From: Trichobilharzia regenti
Lineage: Eukaryota; Platyhelminthes; Trematoda; Strigeidida; Schistosomatidae
NCBI GenBank assembly: GCA_944472135.2
Contig: OX235265.1
Location: 93,032,984 to 93,096,983 of the forward strand
DNA length: 64,000 bases
Direction: 5' to 3'
The notes under the pieces were generated by a model that was given only the letters and a program-made list of their open reading frames with translations, did not search any database and had not been told where the DNA came from. Position 1 is the first letter of the stretch; the number at the start of each line of letters is the position of its first letter. The translations under genes were made by a program, and so were the position numbers. This document shows positions 55,041-64,000 of the stretch, in pieces.

Positions 55041-56585
55041 TCAAATTTTCAGGATCTCTGATTCTTCTTTCGAACAATTTGAGCTACACATGCGTCGGAT
55101 ACAGGATGCATTAGGATTAAATATCCCCGACGTCTGTCGCTTCATCTGCCTGTTGGGTTTGCGGCTTCGGCTTCGTCCGGAATTGTCTGACATTTTATGT
55201 TTCTTGGCTGCATCGCATAGCAAATTTAGTGGGACATCAGCCAGATGCAAACGATCGAACCAATCAAGTCCCAAAAGATTTAAATCACTCTTGGTGACGT
55301 AACAAATTCCTGTGAATTTGGTATTGCGGAATGAAACAGAACATTTGAGTTCACCAATAAGTTTGAGCCGTCCACCACAGGCGCTGACAGCAGTCTGAGA
55401 AGTATTTGCGATTAGTGGTCTGCCAATATTATTCCAAAGTTTCTCTGATATAACAGTAATATCAGAGGCGGTATCTAGCTGCAGACGTGTATCATGACCA
55501 TTCGTCTGAAGGTCAAGATATTTCCGCATACCTGGTGTTGTGACTTGACAGGTTGCGCGTAGACTCAATGATCTTTTTGAGCATTTAGGACCAACAGTTG
55601 GTCGAGCTTTCGCTGGATTATGGTATCTGGGTTTGCGTGGCTGACAAAAACCAGTTTTATGACCGATGATTTTGCACTTGCTGCAACGATGAGTTTTGTA
55701 TGGACAGGACTTTACAAAATGCCACGCGCCACAATGCCAGCATGGCGATGGTGGGGTCTTCTTTACAGTATTTTGTGAAGTTGGACGAGTATGTGTAGAT
55801 TTACGCGGAACATTAGGAGAAGTAGGTGGGTCAGGACTGGATGAAGAGAGATTTTTGCTCTTTCGTAATGCACGAATATCAGAGCTTCTCGAAGTTGTTG
55901 ATTCGACCAAGTGTGTGTCTTTCTGCAAATTAATCTGCCGTTAATATTCATCAGCTATATCATGTAGAGTTAACTTAGGAGTTTGCTCTAGCTGATTGAG
56001 CAGTCGAGTTCGGATATCTGTGAAACGAGGAGATTGAAGACTGCATATGAGAATCAAGGCTTTGAATTGATCATCTGTTAAGGACCTGAGTCGAAATCTC
56101 TCACATTCTCGGTTGACTGTGCCAACGTGAGTAAGAAAATCATCATTTTCATTCACTGTCAGCTTGAGGAAACGATAACGTATGCTGAATAATGAGGAGT
56201 GGTCTCCAAAATGTTCACGCAGCAGCTTTATTGTATCATCGAAACACTTGTCACGTGGTTTTTGGGGTAAAACTAGGTTGCAGTACCTTTCATATTCTGC
56301 GGGACCCAATTTACATAATAACACTCGCACCTTCTAAGCATCATCTTGAGAGGCGAGATCAACTGTGAATAAATCCTCATATCGTTGATACCATGTGTCA
56401 AAAGTGACATTCGCATCTGGATTATAATTGAACTGTGAAATACTATTCACAATTCCTTCGACAGATGGTAGCATGGTATGATTCGGATTGCTTCAAGGTG
56501 AAGTTGAATCAGTCTGTTGGTTGATGAGCATTTCCACCAATTTCATTTGTCGCTCAAATAGTAATTCCAATTTTGAAGATTCCAT
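55041..56585 (-). pseudogene. CsRn1/Boudicca-like gag-protease, three nonsense codons
   Basis: A single minus-strand frame of 515 codons from ATG (56585-56583) to the stop at 55041-55043, interrupted only by TGA (56495-56493), TAG near 56334 and TAA near 55941. Gag: FDTWYQRYEDLF, KVRVLLCKLGPAEYERYCNL, VNRECERFRLRSLTDDQFKA. Two zinc knuckles CWHCGAWHFVKSC and CSKCKIIGHKTGFC. Protease: RLQLDTASDITVISEKLW with the active-site DTA, then LNLLGLDWFDRL. RT, RNase H and integrase are absent downstream. The 5' LTR and primer site lie directly upstream. Confidence 0.85.
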
Positions 56586-56605
56586 AGTGTTCCCGTCGCC
56601 AATTA

Positions 56606-57020
56606 TGTTATGTACTCGTCGAGTAGTTAATAGTCCTGACGCGGAAAGAGGGAAATCAGAAGACCACCAGGATCACGATGATACTTGTATTTTCCAGACA
56701 AGGAAAATAAATGTCACACAAGAGTGTGAGTGAAATGGTGCGCAATGTACGAAAAGTGTGTGAACAATAATGATAAAATGTAAAATGCAAAGTATATATG
56801 AAAATGTCTAATACACATGAACCAATAGACAGTCATCTTACCATGATTGGTTGTAATGTCATATGATAACAAGGTCATACATGTTTATTTAGTTAGTGGA
56901 CAGACAAAAGTATATTGTCAGTTATAATGGAATACCGATCCATGTACACATAGCAATGTATAGCCTACTGTCAAAAACATTGAGACATATCATGTGACTA
57001 CATATCAGATTACTTGATTA
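56606..57020 (-). repeat. 5' LTR of the CsRn1/Boudicca-like element
   Basis: Minus strand: ends with CGACGAGTACATAACA, then TAATTGGCGACGGGAAC (primer site, 56605-56589) and the gag ATG. Homologous to 46490-46789. The outer border near 57020 is uncertain. Confidence 0.75.
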
Positions 57021-57104
57021 AGTTCTGGATAGAGACTGTTGACGATTCGTGAGAACACGTAAATCAGTTGCCTAGTGACCCTGCATATAAGTTTAATATA
57101 TGTT

Positions 57105-58473
57105 GAATTCAATTTTGTATGTAGTACACTGTATACGTAGGTAAATTCTTCTCTCCTGGACTCCCTGCAGCTGGTGTCCCTCAAGATGTTGTGCTCTCCC
57201 AACTTCCCTTTTCTTTCTTTCTACATGACTTACCATCTTCAAATGACATTAATTTTGTTAAATATGCTGACGATCTGACTGTAGCTTTGCCTGTCAAGTG
57301 TCAAAGTGACTGCTCTAAACTAAATGGCTTTTTATCAGAAATCAGCCTGTGATCGAAGGATAACGGTGTCACCTAAAATCCCCACAAATGTCAAGCAGTC
57401 AATTTCACCGTGAGGCATAAATCTGACCTAAACAAACTGGTCAGGTTAGCACTCACGAGGTGTGCAACATAGATGGATAGCAATGAAATAGAAACCAAGT
57501 CGGAAATTAAATATCTTGTTGTCATTTTATCTGCTTATCTTTCCTGGTTGTCTCATCATATCTTGATGATTTCTGAGAAAATATTCCATCTCATCTTCTA
57601 CATCAAGAAGTTCAGACATTCTGGTATAACACAACCTCTACTCCTACGATTCGTTAACTTTTGCATCCTGCCTATTATTCTCTATTGTTCTCCCTTAGTT
57701 TATCCAGGGCTGGCTACTGAAGAAAGACCATACTTTATTACGCAGGATGTTAAAGGTTGTCAGCAAGGTAAGCAATTCGCCACTTCACCATCTTGTTAAT
57801 ATTCTGGTCGACAGCCACATGGACTCCTGTGAAAAATGGGCTAAATCCATTCTATCTATCTAACTCACACTACCCTATTCATTCACAACTCTCCCCTTGT
57901 ATCTCATCAGGAAGAACGAGGAGGCTATGTAAAAATTTATATGTTCTCACTAGAAAGTACCATACTCTACTTAGCTCATGTTCCGTGCGATAAAGAAAGC
58001 ATTAGGCGAGAAACCTATAACTTATTAAACAGTCAGTAGAACAACTGGATCTCGTCTTTCAAACTCACATCATTTATAGGTACAACGTTTTCTTGCTCTC
58101 TTTTCCTTTTCTCTCTCTCTCTTTTGTTATGTGCTGCTTTGTTTTTCTCTTCCTTACAAACTCTACTTAAAACATTCTTCTTCTTCGTGCTTTCACACTC
58201 TGTATATCTCGATCTTTTTGTTGTCGCTTAAGCCAGTAAATATGCTAATGTCTACCTTTCTCTAACACTTTCAAACATTCTGTTCACTTTTGGCTTTGCT
58301 ACCGACATGCTAATATGTTGTTGTGAAAACTAACTGAGATTACCCTTAATCTATGTAGAATTTTATTTATTGTTAATGTACAAACTGGATGCAATACCGT
58401 AGTGAAATGCTGAGAATTCCATTCTGTATCCCAAGTAATGATTTGGAATAAAGCAAATTATTATTATTATTTC
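57105..58473 (+). mobile_element. CR1-like LINE, 3' half
   Basis: YTVYVGKF (57124), AAGVPQDVVLSQLPFSFFLH, NFVKYADDLTVALPVKCQSD, FHLIFYIKKFRHSGITQPLL (frame 57473-57799), IHSQLSPCISSGRTRRLCKN (57793-57993), then a 3' UTR and (TTA)n at 58457-58473. Stops and shifts present. It is the uninverted relative of 41611-43097. Confidence 0.85.
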
Positions 58474-58574
58474 CTGATTAATGATCATAGTGTACCGAAA
58501 TGTTCGGCTTCCATTGTCATGTCAGCTCCCAGTGCAGATACCCCAACGATATCAGAGAATTTAAAAAGAAATTT

Positions 58575-58800
58575 CTTTTATTTTCCCAGTAGAACATAGG
58601 GCTTAAAGCTACAGCTTTGAAGTTTCAGTGGCATTGATATTTACTTTTACGCGATTGAGATTCTAGCCTCATGCCCCCAACCTTCCCTCTTTACTAGTCT
58701 TATTATTGCCTTAGCGAGGTAATGTAGTGAGTCGGTCGGGGATCCAGCCGCGAACAGCGTAGTGTGTTATTGGCAAGCATTCTACCACTGTGCCACGGAC
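58575..58800 (-). repeat. SINE S3, tRNA-Gly-like head with RTE-A-like tail
   Basis: Minus strand: GTGGCACAGTGGTAGAATGC (tRNA-Gly-like box A), a weak box B (GGCTGGATCCCCG), GGGGGCATGAGGCTAG, and the 3' end AGCCCTATGTTCTACTGGG, which equals the RTE-A LINE terminus. A second copy is at 9925. Confidence 0.65.
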
Positions 58801-58829
58801 ACACTATTTCAGAGGGCTAAGATGATGTT

Positions 58830-59065
58830 ATTTAGTGGATGGAGACTAGCACTGGATTACAGGATGCGTATTTCATCCTATCCGGGACTGGTCATCTGAA
58901 TTTCCTGTAATCTCCCGTGAGTGAGTGACAGTGTTCCCACAGAAACTCGAACCAAGCCGATTATCGTTTCTAAACCAATGACACGTTACCCACTAGACTT
59001 CCGTAGACCAAGAGTTCAAAAATGGCGAAATGTGCATCCTGGATTCCACTGCTAGTCACTACCCA
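58830..59065. repeat. Sm-alpha-like SINE, degenerate, with facing fragment
   Basis: Minus strand (58990-58835): GGTTCGAGTTTC (box B), AGATGACCAGTCC-CGGATA-GGATGAAA (hammerhead relic with CCA inserted), ACGCATCCTGTAATCCAGTGC. Then on the plus strand at 59010-59063: GGCGAAATGTGCATCCTGGA, TTCCACTGCTAGTCAC, the canonical 3' half of the Sm-alpha hammerhead. Two heads face each other. Confidence 0.65.
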
Positions 59066-59746
59066 CCAAATAAAGACTAAATATCCCCTAGAATAATAAG
59101 ATCCTCCTGAGTGACGATAACTGTGATGACTTTATGCAGAATGTAGATATTTTCTTATATTTTTACATAGTATGAGGATTAAAATATCAAGTTATCTGCG
59201 TAGTTGAATTTCAGCCAAGTTCTCATATGCCTCTCCTGTCTACATTAGGTAAATGGGTGGTTGTATTTAGAAGGTGGCACTTTTTTTTAGAATATGATAA
59301 CTATTTCATGATCGTGTTTCATCAAAGGCGGGAGAAAACCTACATCATGAAGTATACAGCGAGAGTTAAACAATACTAAGCTGAAAATCTCAAAAAAAAA
59401 GATCACCATAGTAGATAAAAACTATTAGAATACAAATATGTCCAAACACCTTTAGGTATGGCGTTTTGTAACAAAATGTAACCAAATAGAAAATAGGTGG
59501 TATTCACATTGAAATAAAGGAACAAAAAACTAAGTTTTCTGGCAAAAATTAGTTTCTGAGACCAGAAAATTTATCTTCCATACACCTCAGCATTTAATTT
59601 ATCTACACGCTGATACTATCATTGCTTATTTTGATGATAAGATCATTTTTACTTTGGATGAAAGGGATTTTTTATCATCGCCTTCATTGTTTTGGTTAAA
59701 ACTACCAGTAATTAAAATGGAAGTCATGTAGAAATACAAACTTTAG
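59066..59746. other. spacer with a possible exon
   Basis: AT-rich with no repeat shared with the rest of the window; see the candidate at 59591-59707. Confidence 0.35.
59591..59707 (+). CDS. candidate internal exon, function unknown
   Basis: After TATCTTCCATACACCTCAG, 39 whole codons run to a donor-like A|GTAATT. Translation starts HLIYLHADTIIAYFDDKIIF and ends SSPSLFWLKLP; it has globular composition and no low complexity. The frame also stays open upstream, so the acceptor is not required. I do not recognise a family. Could be an exon of an unknown + strand gene or chance. Confidence 0.28.
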
Positions 59747-59825
59747 ATATGATAGAGATGATTTTTAGCTCAGGTGGATGATTTTGATGTGTTTGTGCTC
59801 TCTGAGCTGCTGGATAGTTAATTTG

Positions 59826-59868
59826 TGAAGCTTTCATCGCCCTAATAGGCGACATCCTCACCTCAGCG
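59826..59868 (-). ncRNA. PLE hammerhead-like motif, left arm
   Basis: Minus strand: GTGAGGA (for CTGANGA), stem II TGTCGCC/GGCGAT, loop TATTAG, then GAAAGC. Stem II uses GCC/GGC where the 44-kb copy uses ATC/GAT, so pairing is kept by paired changes. Confidence 0.55.
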
Positions 59869-60840
59869 TATACTTCAATTAGAAGTTGGATGAGATGTCT
59901 TATCCAACTAAAGTTTATAGAAAATCAACTCACTCAGACTAAATACTGAATTACAACAGCAACAATCCAATAACACACAAAACGAATTGCATACAAACAC
60001 TATTCAAAAGGGCCAACCAGGACTCATTACAGCACTCCCACCTTAGGGAAAATTGAAGAAAGATATCTCATCAATGTCTTCCAAAAGAATGGATATCAAT
60101 GGAATTTTATCAAAAGACATATACTCCCAAGCCAACCTTTCAAACCAAAAGGCTCCAAGGAAAGCACAAAGAAAATCGCCTTACCATATATGAAGGATAT
60201 CTCAGAAATCACAGCAAGACTCTTCAAACCTTTAGGAATTGTTGTTGTACACAAACCAACAAAGTCACTTCACTCAGCTGGCTCTATGTCAACCAAAAGA
60301 CTCAACAGCGAGAGAAGAGAAGATAAAACCAACATCATCTACAAAATAAATTGTAACAACTGCGAAAAACACTACATTGGCCAAAGTGGACGTCCCCTTT
60401 GTCTTCGTATCCACGAGCATAAGCTAGCCGTCAAAAGACATCACATCCGCTCCCTCATATCGCCTCACTGTATACAGATAACCACGGACATCAATTCGAC
60501 TGGGACAACCAATATTCAAAATATTAGACAGAGGAAACAACAAGAATGCTAGAGAATGGTTTTATAAACCAGTCTGGTATTCCAGTGAATCATCAATCAA
60601 TAGACACGTCGAGATAGACAGAATTTATCAACTGATAAGAAAGAAACTTCTCACACACAAAGGGTCAAAGTTGAAGTCAAAGAAACAACCAGTTCCAACA
60701 CCACAAGTAGCTGCCTAGAAGGTGTGAAAACACACACAAAAACAACCAGTCACGTCTAAGGTCCAGTCACCAGGAGAGATGATTAATAAACTCGTGGAGA
60801 AATCTAAAAGCTAACTTCAACAAATTGAAGTACGCGTTGA

Positions 60841-60880
60841 GGTGAGTGAGGATGTTGCCTAGTAGGGCGATGAAAGCTTT
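60841..60880 (+). ncRNA. PLE hammerhead-like motif, right arm
   Basis: GTGAGGA, stem II GTTGCC/GGCGAT, loop TAGTAG, GAAAGC. Mirror copy of 59826-59868. Confidence 0.55.
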
Positions 60881-60989
60881 ACAAATTAACTGGCCAACTG
60901 ATCAGAGAACACAATTATATCAAAATCATCCACCTGAGCTACAAATCTTCTCTATCATATATCTAAGGCGCAAACAGCATTACATTTAG

Positions 60990-61335
60990 TAGTGTCACTT
61001 TACGATCCAGTAAGGAGTTGTGACTAGCTGGGTCGACCAAGTTGATTGTGGGGTTAAAATCCTCACCAATGATTTTGACTGGTGGTTGAGCTATCTGTAT
61101 CACAGAAATTAGCATTCTCAGACCAGTGTATTTCATCCCACTGGCTGAATGGTTAATGAGCTGGCCGTATAACCCATAAGTTTTTTGGGTACAATCTTCA
61201 TTAGTGGGGTCATGGTGAGGGCTTGTGATAAGTCCTAAACTAATACGGGACAGCTATCCAGTACTCTCTTTGTTTTCATTCGTCCTCTGACTGAAGTTAG
61301 TGCATGATGAAACTTGAAGCTAATCCCTGGAGTAT
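60990..61335 (+). repeat. SINE S1, strongly diverged, plus strand
   Basis: CACTGGCTGAATGGTTAATG (box A like), TTTGGGTACAATCTT (box B like), then GTGATAAGTCCTAAACTAATACGG and GACAGCTATCCAGTACTCTC, the S1 hammerhead region with most core bases lost, and ATGATGAAACTTG as tail. Confidence 0.5.
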
Positions 61336-61384
61336 CTGTTGATAAGTTGTAACGTGTGTTTTAGGTCAAGCAAGCCCTGAAAAG

Positions 61385-61910
61385 AACATATCCAGCCGCC
61401 AAGCTTGTATGTGTTTATCAAACAACTAGTTGTTTGAGACAGTCAATAGTGGAAAAATACCCACCCCGTGTTACCTCCAACTGTTTCTACCAATTTGCAT
61501 GTACATGCTAAAGCACATACATTGGAAGAACAGAGAGAAGGGTTATTGTCCGCATTTATGAACACAACAAAGAACCTGAGACTGAAAGGTCCGAAAGCAT
61601 TAAACAGTGCGATTACGCGTCATCTAATGGACACTGGTCATATTGTAGACAACCTGAAGTCGTTCAAGATAATCAACAAGCAAAAGAAATCTAGCTTGCT
61701 ACGCTTTGCTGAAGCCGTTACTATCAGAAGACTTAAACCAAATCTATGTACGCAGAAAGAGAGAGTGGTGAATGTTGCACTGCCCTGGTGGATACAAAAA
61801 TATACAACTTTTATGAGTCACCCTTTTTCTTGTTTAGAAAACTCTACTCTCTCATCTAAACATGACTCACCATACCTTGTTCTTTTCTTTTTATTGGCTA
61901 TTAGATAAAA
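61385..61910 (+). mobile_element. Penelope-like GIY-YIG fragment
   Basis: Frame 61468-61908: NSAITRHLMDTGHIVDNLKS, FKIINKQKKSSLLRFAEAVT, IRRLKPNLCTQKERVVNVAL. The nuclease start is in another frame (FYQFACTC, then TYIGRTERRVIVRIYEHN at 61484-61560). One stop and one frameshift. Confidence 0.78.
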
Positions 61911-62099
61911 CATTTTCTTTAGTTACGTAATCTACTTTTCTGTCATGCTCTTCCTAGCTAAACCTTGTTTCTATACACACACATATATATACACAACTCC
62001 GTTTTTGTTTCCAAGCCTAATCATCAAATTATTCTATAGTTAGTCAGTGTTTGTAACTTAATTAGTTAAATCATTCCGGAGTAATGTTACTTTTACTTC

Positions 62100-62870
62100 C
62101 TAACAATTACAAGGTTAGAGATTTCGTAGACGATCAAGGCACTGGGATCCGATCTAATGGCCAATCCACGAATTAGAACTTCTGCCTATTCATGGCATAG
62201 CGTGACCACTTCTCGATGTCTTCTTTGATGAGCTACTGCGTCATCTCTAACGAGCTGTACCCTACTGGTCACGGCTTCCCACTTGAATCCCAGGTTAACT
62301 GCCTGAATAGGGCCAGTCACTAGTGAGCATCAGATTAATTTTCAAGTATTGGTTTTGTTTGATTGGTTGGAGGGTTTCATCATGAGCTGACACCAGTTAG
62401 AGAACCACTGAAAAACCTGCAGGGATTACTGCCAGACATCTGTTTCGTTCTAGCTTGGAATTCTTTATCGATACGGACCAACCGGGAGTTCGACCCCAAA
62501 GGTTCTGGTGGGAAGCCGTGACCAGTAGGGTGCAGCAGGTTGAAGGTGAGGTAGTAGGTCATCGGAGAAGACATTGAGAAGTGGTAGCGCTATGCTGTGA
62601 ATCGGCAAAAGTTGGAATCCATGGTTTGGCCATTGGATCAGGTCCCAGTGCCTTGATGGTCTACGAGATCTCTAGCCTTGTAACCGGAAGGTCCTGGATT
62701 CGAACCCCGTTGGGGGATGTGTACTGATGAAGAGTTCCGAACTAGGCAGGTGAATCAACTGTCCAGTACTCCCAGGTTTTCCAGTGATTCTCTAACTGAT
62801 GTCAGCTCATGATGAAATCCACCAACCAATCGAACAAAATCCCTTCAAAACCAATACTTAAACATTAGCT
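62100..62870. repeat. SINE S1: minus-strand dimer facing a plus-strand copy
   Basis: 62510-62338 is a minus-strand S1 3' half; its tail runs directly into the 5' half of a second minus-strand unit (62330-62104), so two units are in tandem. From about 62515 a nearly complete plus-strand S1 follows: GGGAAGCCGTGACCAGTAGG, CAGTGCCTTGATGGTCTACG, GGATTCGAACCCC, CTGATGA, GTGAATC for GAAAC, and the tail AATACTTAAACATTAG. Head-to-head arrangement over about 380 bases. Confidence 0.72.
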
Positions 62871-63461
62871 CTAAGTTATAAGATTAATGAGCGAATTAGG
62901 TCTAAATTGTACAATAATAATAATCACTTCACTCTCACTTTTATTACTTATCTTTCAAATAATATTCGAATGAAAGGAATGCGCCTTTGGAGAAACGAAA
63001 CTAATTAGATGAATTATCATAATAAAATGTTTAGAAAATAAATATTTCATCCAATTTATATTATCAGTTAACTTAGTAAACCCTATATAAAACTGCTAAC
63101 AACATTATTTTACAGAGTACATTCTTTGTTTACTCAAGAACATCAGGTAATTTTATGTCATTAGGAGAGTAAAATAGAGATGATAATTAACCATAACCTA
63201 TTTTATTACTTGTTACAGCGAATATTAATATAACACATGGATTAAATCTATTCCCAGTGGGCTGCATCTGTCTGTATTAAAACTCATCACCGAGATATGT
63301 ATGAGAAAACTGTACACTGAGAAAACAAATAACTCCATGAAGAGGATTGTCAATGAATTGTCTTTCTCCAACCACTCAGTCGCATTTATTTACATTTCTT
63401 TTTTTCACAAAGAAGACGAATAGATAAGTGCTAAGTTGTCATAATTATAGCTGTTTATTAT
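62871..63461. other. AT-rich spacer, no gene seen
   Basis: Nothing recognised. Confidence 0.45.
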
Positions 63462-64000
63462 TATTTATTATTGTTCCCTTGGGTTCCTAGTGGAACATAG
63501 GGCTTCAACTCCACGTCTCCACTTGCTTCAGTCTTCTGCTCTACTTTTCACCTGCATCCATCCATGTTAGTCCATACTGTAGCAAACAACTCCTCTTCAC
63601 ACGATCTCCTCCATGTCACCCACCCTTGCACTGACGTCCCACTCGCCGCGTGCTTCCCTTTCGGCCTGGTTCCACTCGAGAAATTGCCTGACGCGCGCGC
63701 GATGTCGCCCAGTGGCGGCCTCCTCAGCGAGCGAGTGTCCAATCCATCCATTTCCACTTTCTCCTGCATATATGTTGGTTGGCGATTGGTTTGTTCTTGT
63801 TTTGTTTGTTTGTTCCCATAGTTTGGTTGGTTGTTGGTGATTCTTTCCGGCCCGGCCATCTGATCTTCAGTATAGATCCAACGAAGACAGTTTCTGGTTG
63901 ATAAAGGTCTGCATCGCAACAGGCTGTTGGAAATATTCTTTGTGACCCACCCGCCAAGTTTCTGATCCATATAGAAGAGCTGATTGACTTGACTCGACGT
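63462..64000 (-). mobile_element. RTE-A LINE 3' part, cut by the window end
   Basis: Tail GTTCCCTTGGGTTCCTAGTGG (+ reading) after (TTATTA)n, then the C-terminus on the minus strand: NCLRWIYTEDQMAGPERITN and LGDIARASGNFSSGTRPKGK in one frame of 140 codons (63970-63548) without a stop. The best kept RTE-A C-terminus here. Confidence 0.85.

Larger units (their letters stand above)
59747..60960 (+). mobile_element. Penelope-like element with inverted terminal copies
   Basis: Core: KINSLR-type start, YRKSTHSD at 59925, then NGKISHQCLPKEWISME (shifted), PYMKDISEITARLFKPLGIV (60190), YKINCNNCEKHYIGQSGRPL and CLRIHEHKLAVKRHHIRSLI. Arms: 59747-59905 and about 60810-60960 inverted repeats (GCTCAGGTGGATGATTTTGAT shared). 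Several frameshifts. Confidence 0.8.

Overview
ORGANISM. The window looks like nuclear DNA of a digenean fluke, most likely a schistosomatid blood fluke. It is AT-rich and packed with old retroelement copies of the types known from schistosomes: CR1-like and RTE-like LINEs, Penelope-like elements (PLEs) with a GIY-YIG domain, a CsRn1/Boudicca-type Gypsy element, and tRNA-derived SINEs that carry hammerhead ribozyme motifs (the Sm-alpha type). This assignment comes from motif recognition, not from a database search.

HOST GENE. The only host gene I recognise is the 3' end of a CLPTM1L (CRR9) homologue on the + strand. Three exons lie at 3752-3852, 8550-8665 and 15175-15283. They have canonical splice sites and matching phases, two stop codons in a row at the end, and AATAAA signals about 130-140 bases after the stop. 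Its introns (4.7 and 6.5 kb) are filled with transposon remnants. Three further open stretches with splice-like borders or a signal peptide (25468-25655 minus, 37773-37949 plus, 59591-59707 plus) are weak exon candidates. I see no rRNA, functional tRNA or CRISPR.

LAYOUT. 1-3.7 kb: CR1-like LINE and RTE fragment. 3.75-15.4 kb: CLPTM1L exons among RTE, SINE, PLE and CR1 debris. 15.9-26 kb: PLE, SINE and RTE fragments, a solo LTR, and an Sm-alpha-like hammerhead SINE. 26.6-33.9 kb: degraded CR1 copies, one of them split by a young Gypsy element (29343-32761) with two 300-bp LTRs, gag, a likely -1 frameshift site, and a protease-RT that lacks RNase H and most of integrase. 34-45 kb: PLEs, RTE copies, and a CR1 copy with an inverted 5' end. 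46-51.8 kb: a CR1 copy with a nested Gypsy LTR, then three PLE pieces. 52.6-58.5 kb: RTE, a 121-bp-arm palindrome, Boudicca-like gag-protease, CR1. 58.6-64 kb: SINEs, a PLE and an RTE.

THEMES. (1) Inverted duplications occur in nearly every retroelement class here: SINE copies meeting head to head, PLEs with foldback arms, CR1 copies with inverted 5' ends, and RTE copies back to back. (2) Hammerhead-type RNA motifs occur in at least three repeat classes; in the PLEs, stem II is kept by compensating changes. (3) Two SINE families appear to end in LINE tails, one in an RTE tail and one in a CR1-like tail.
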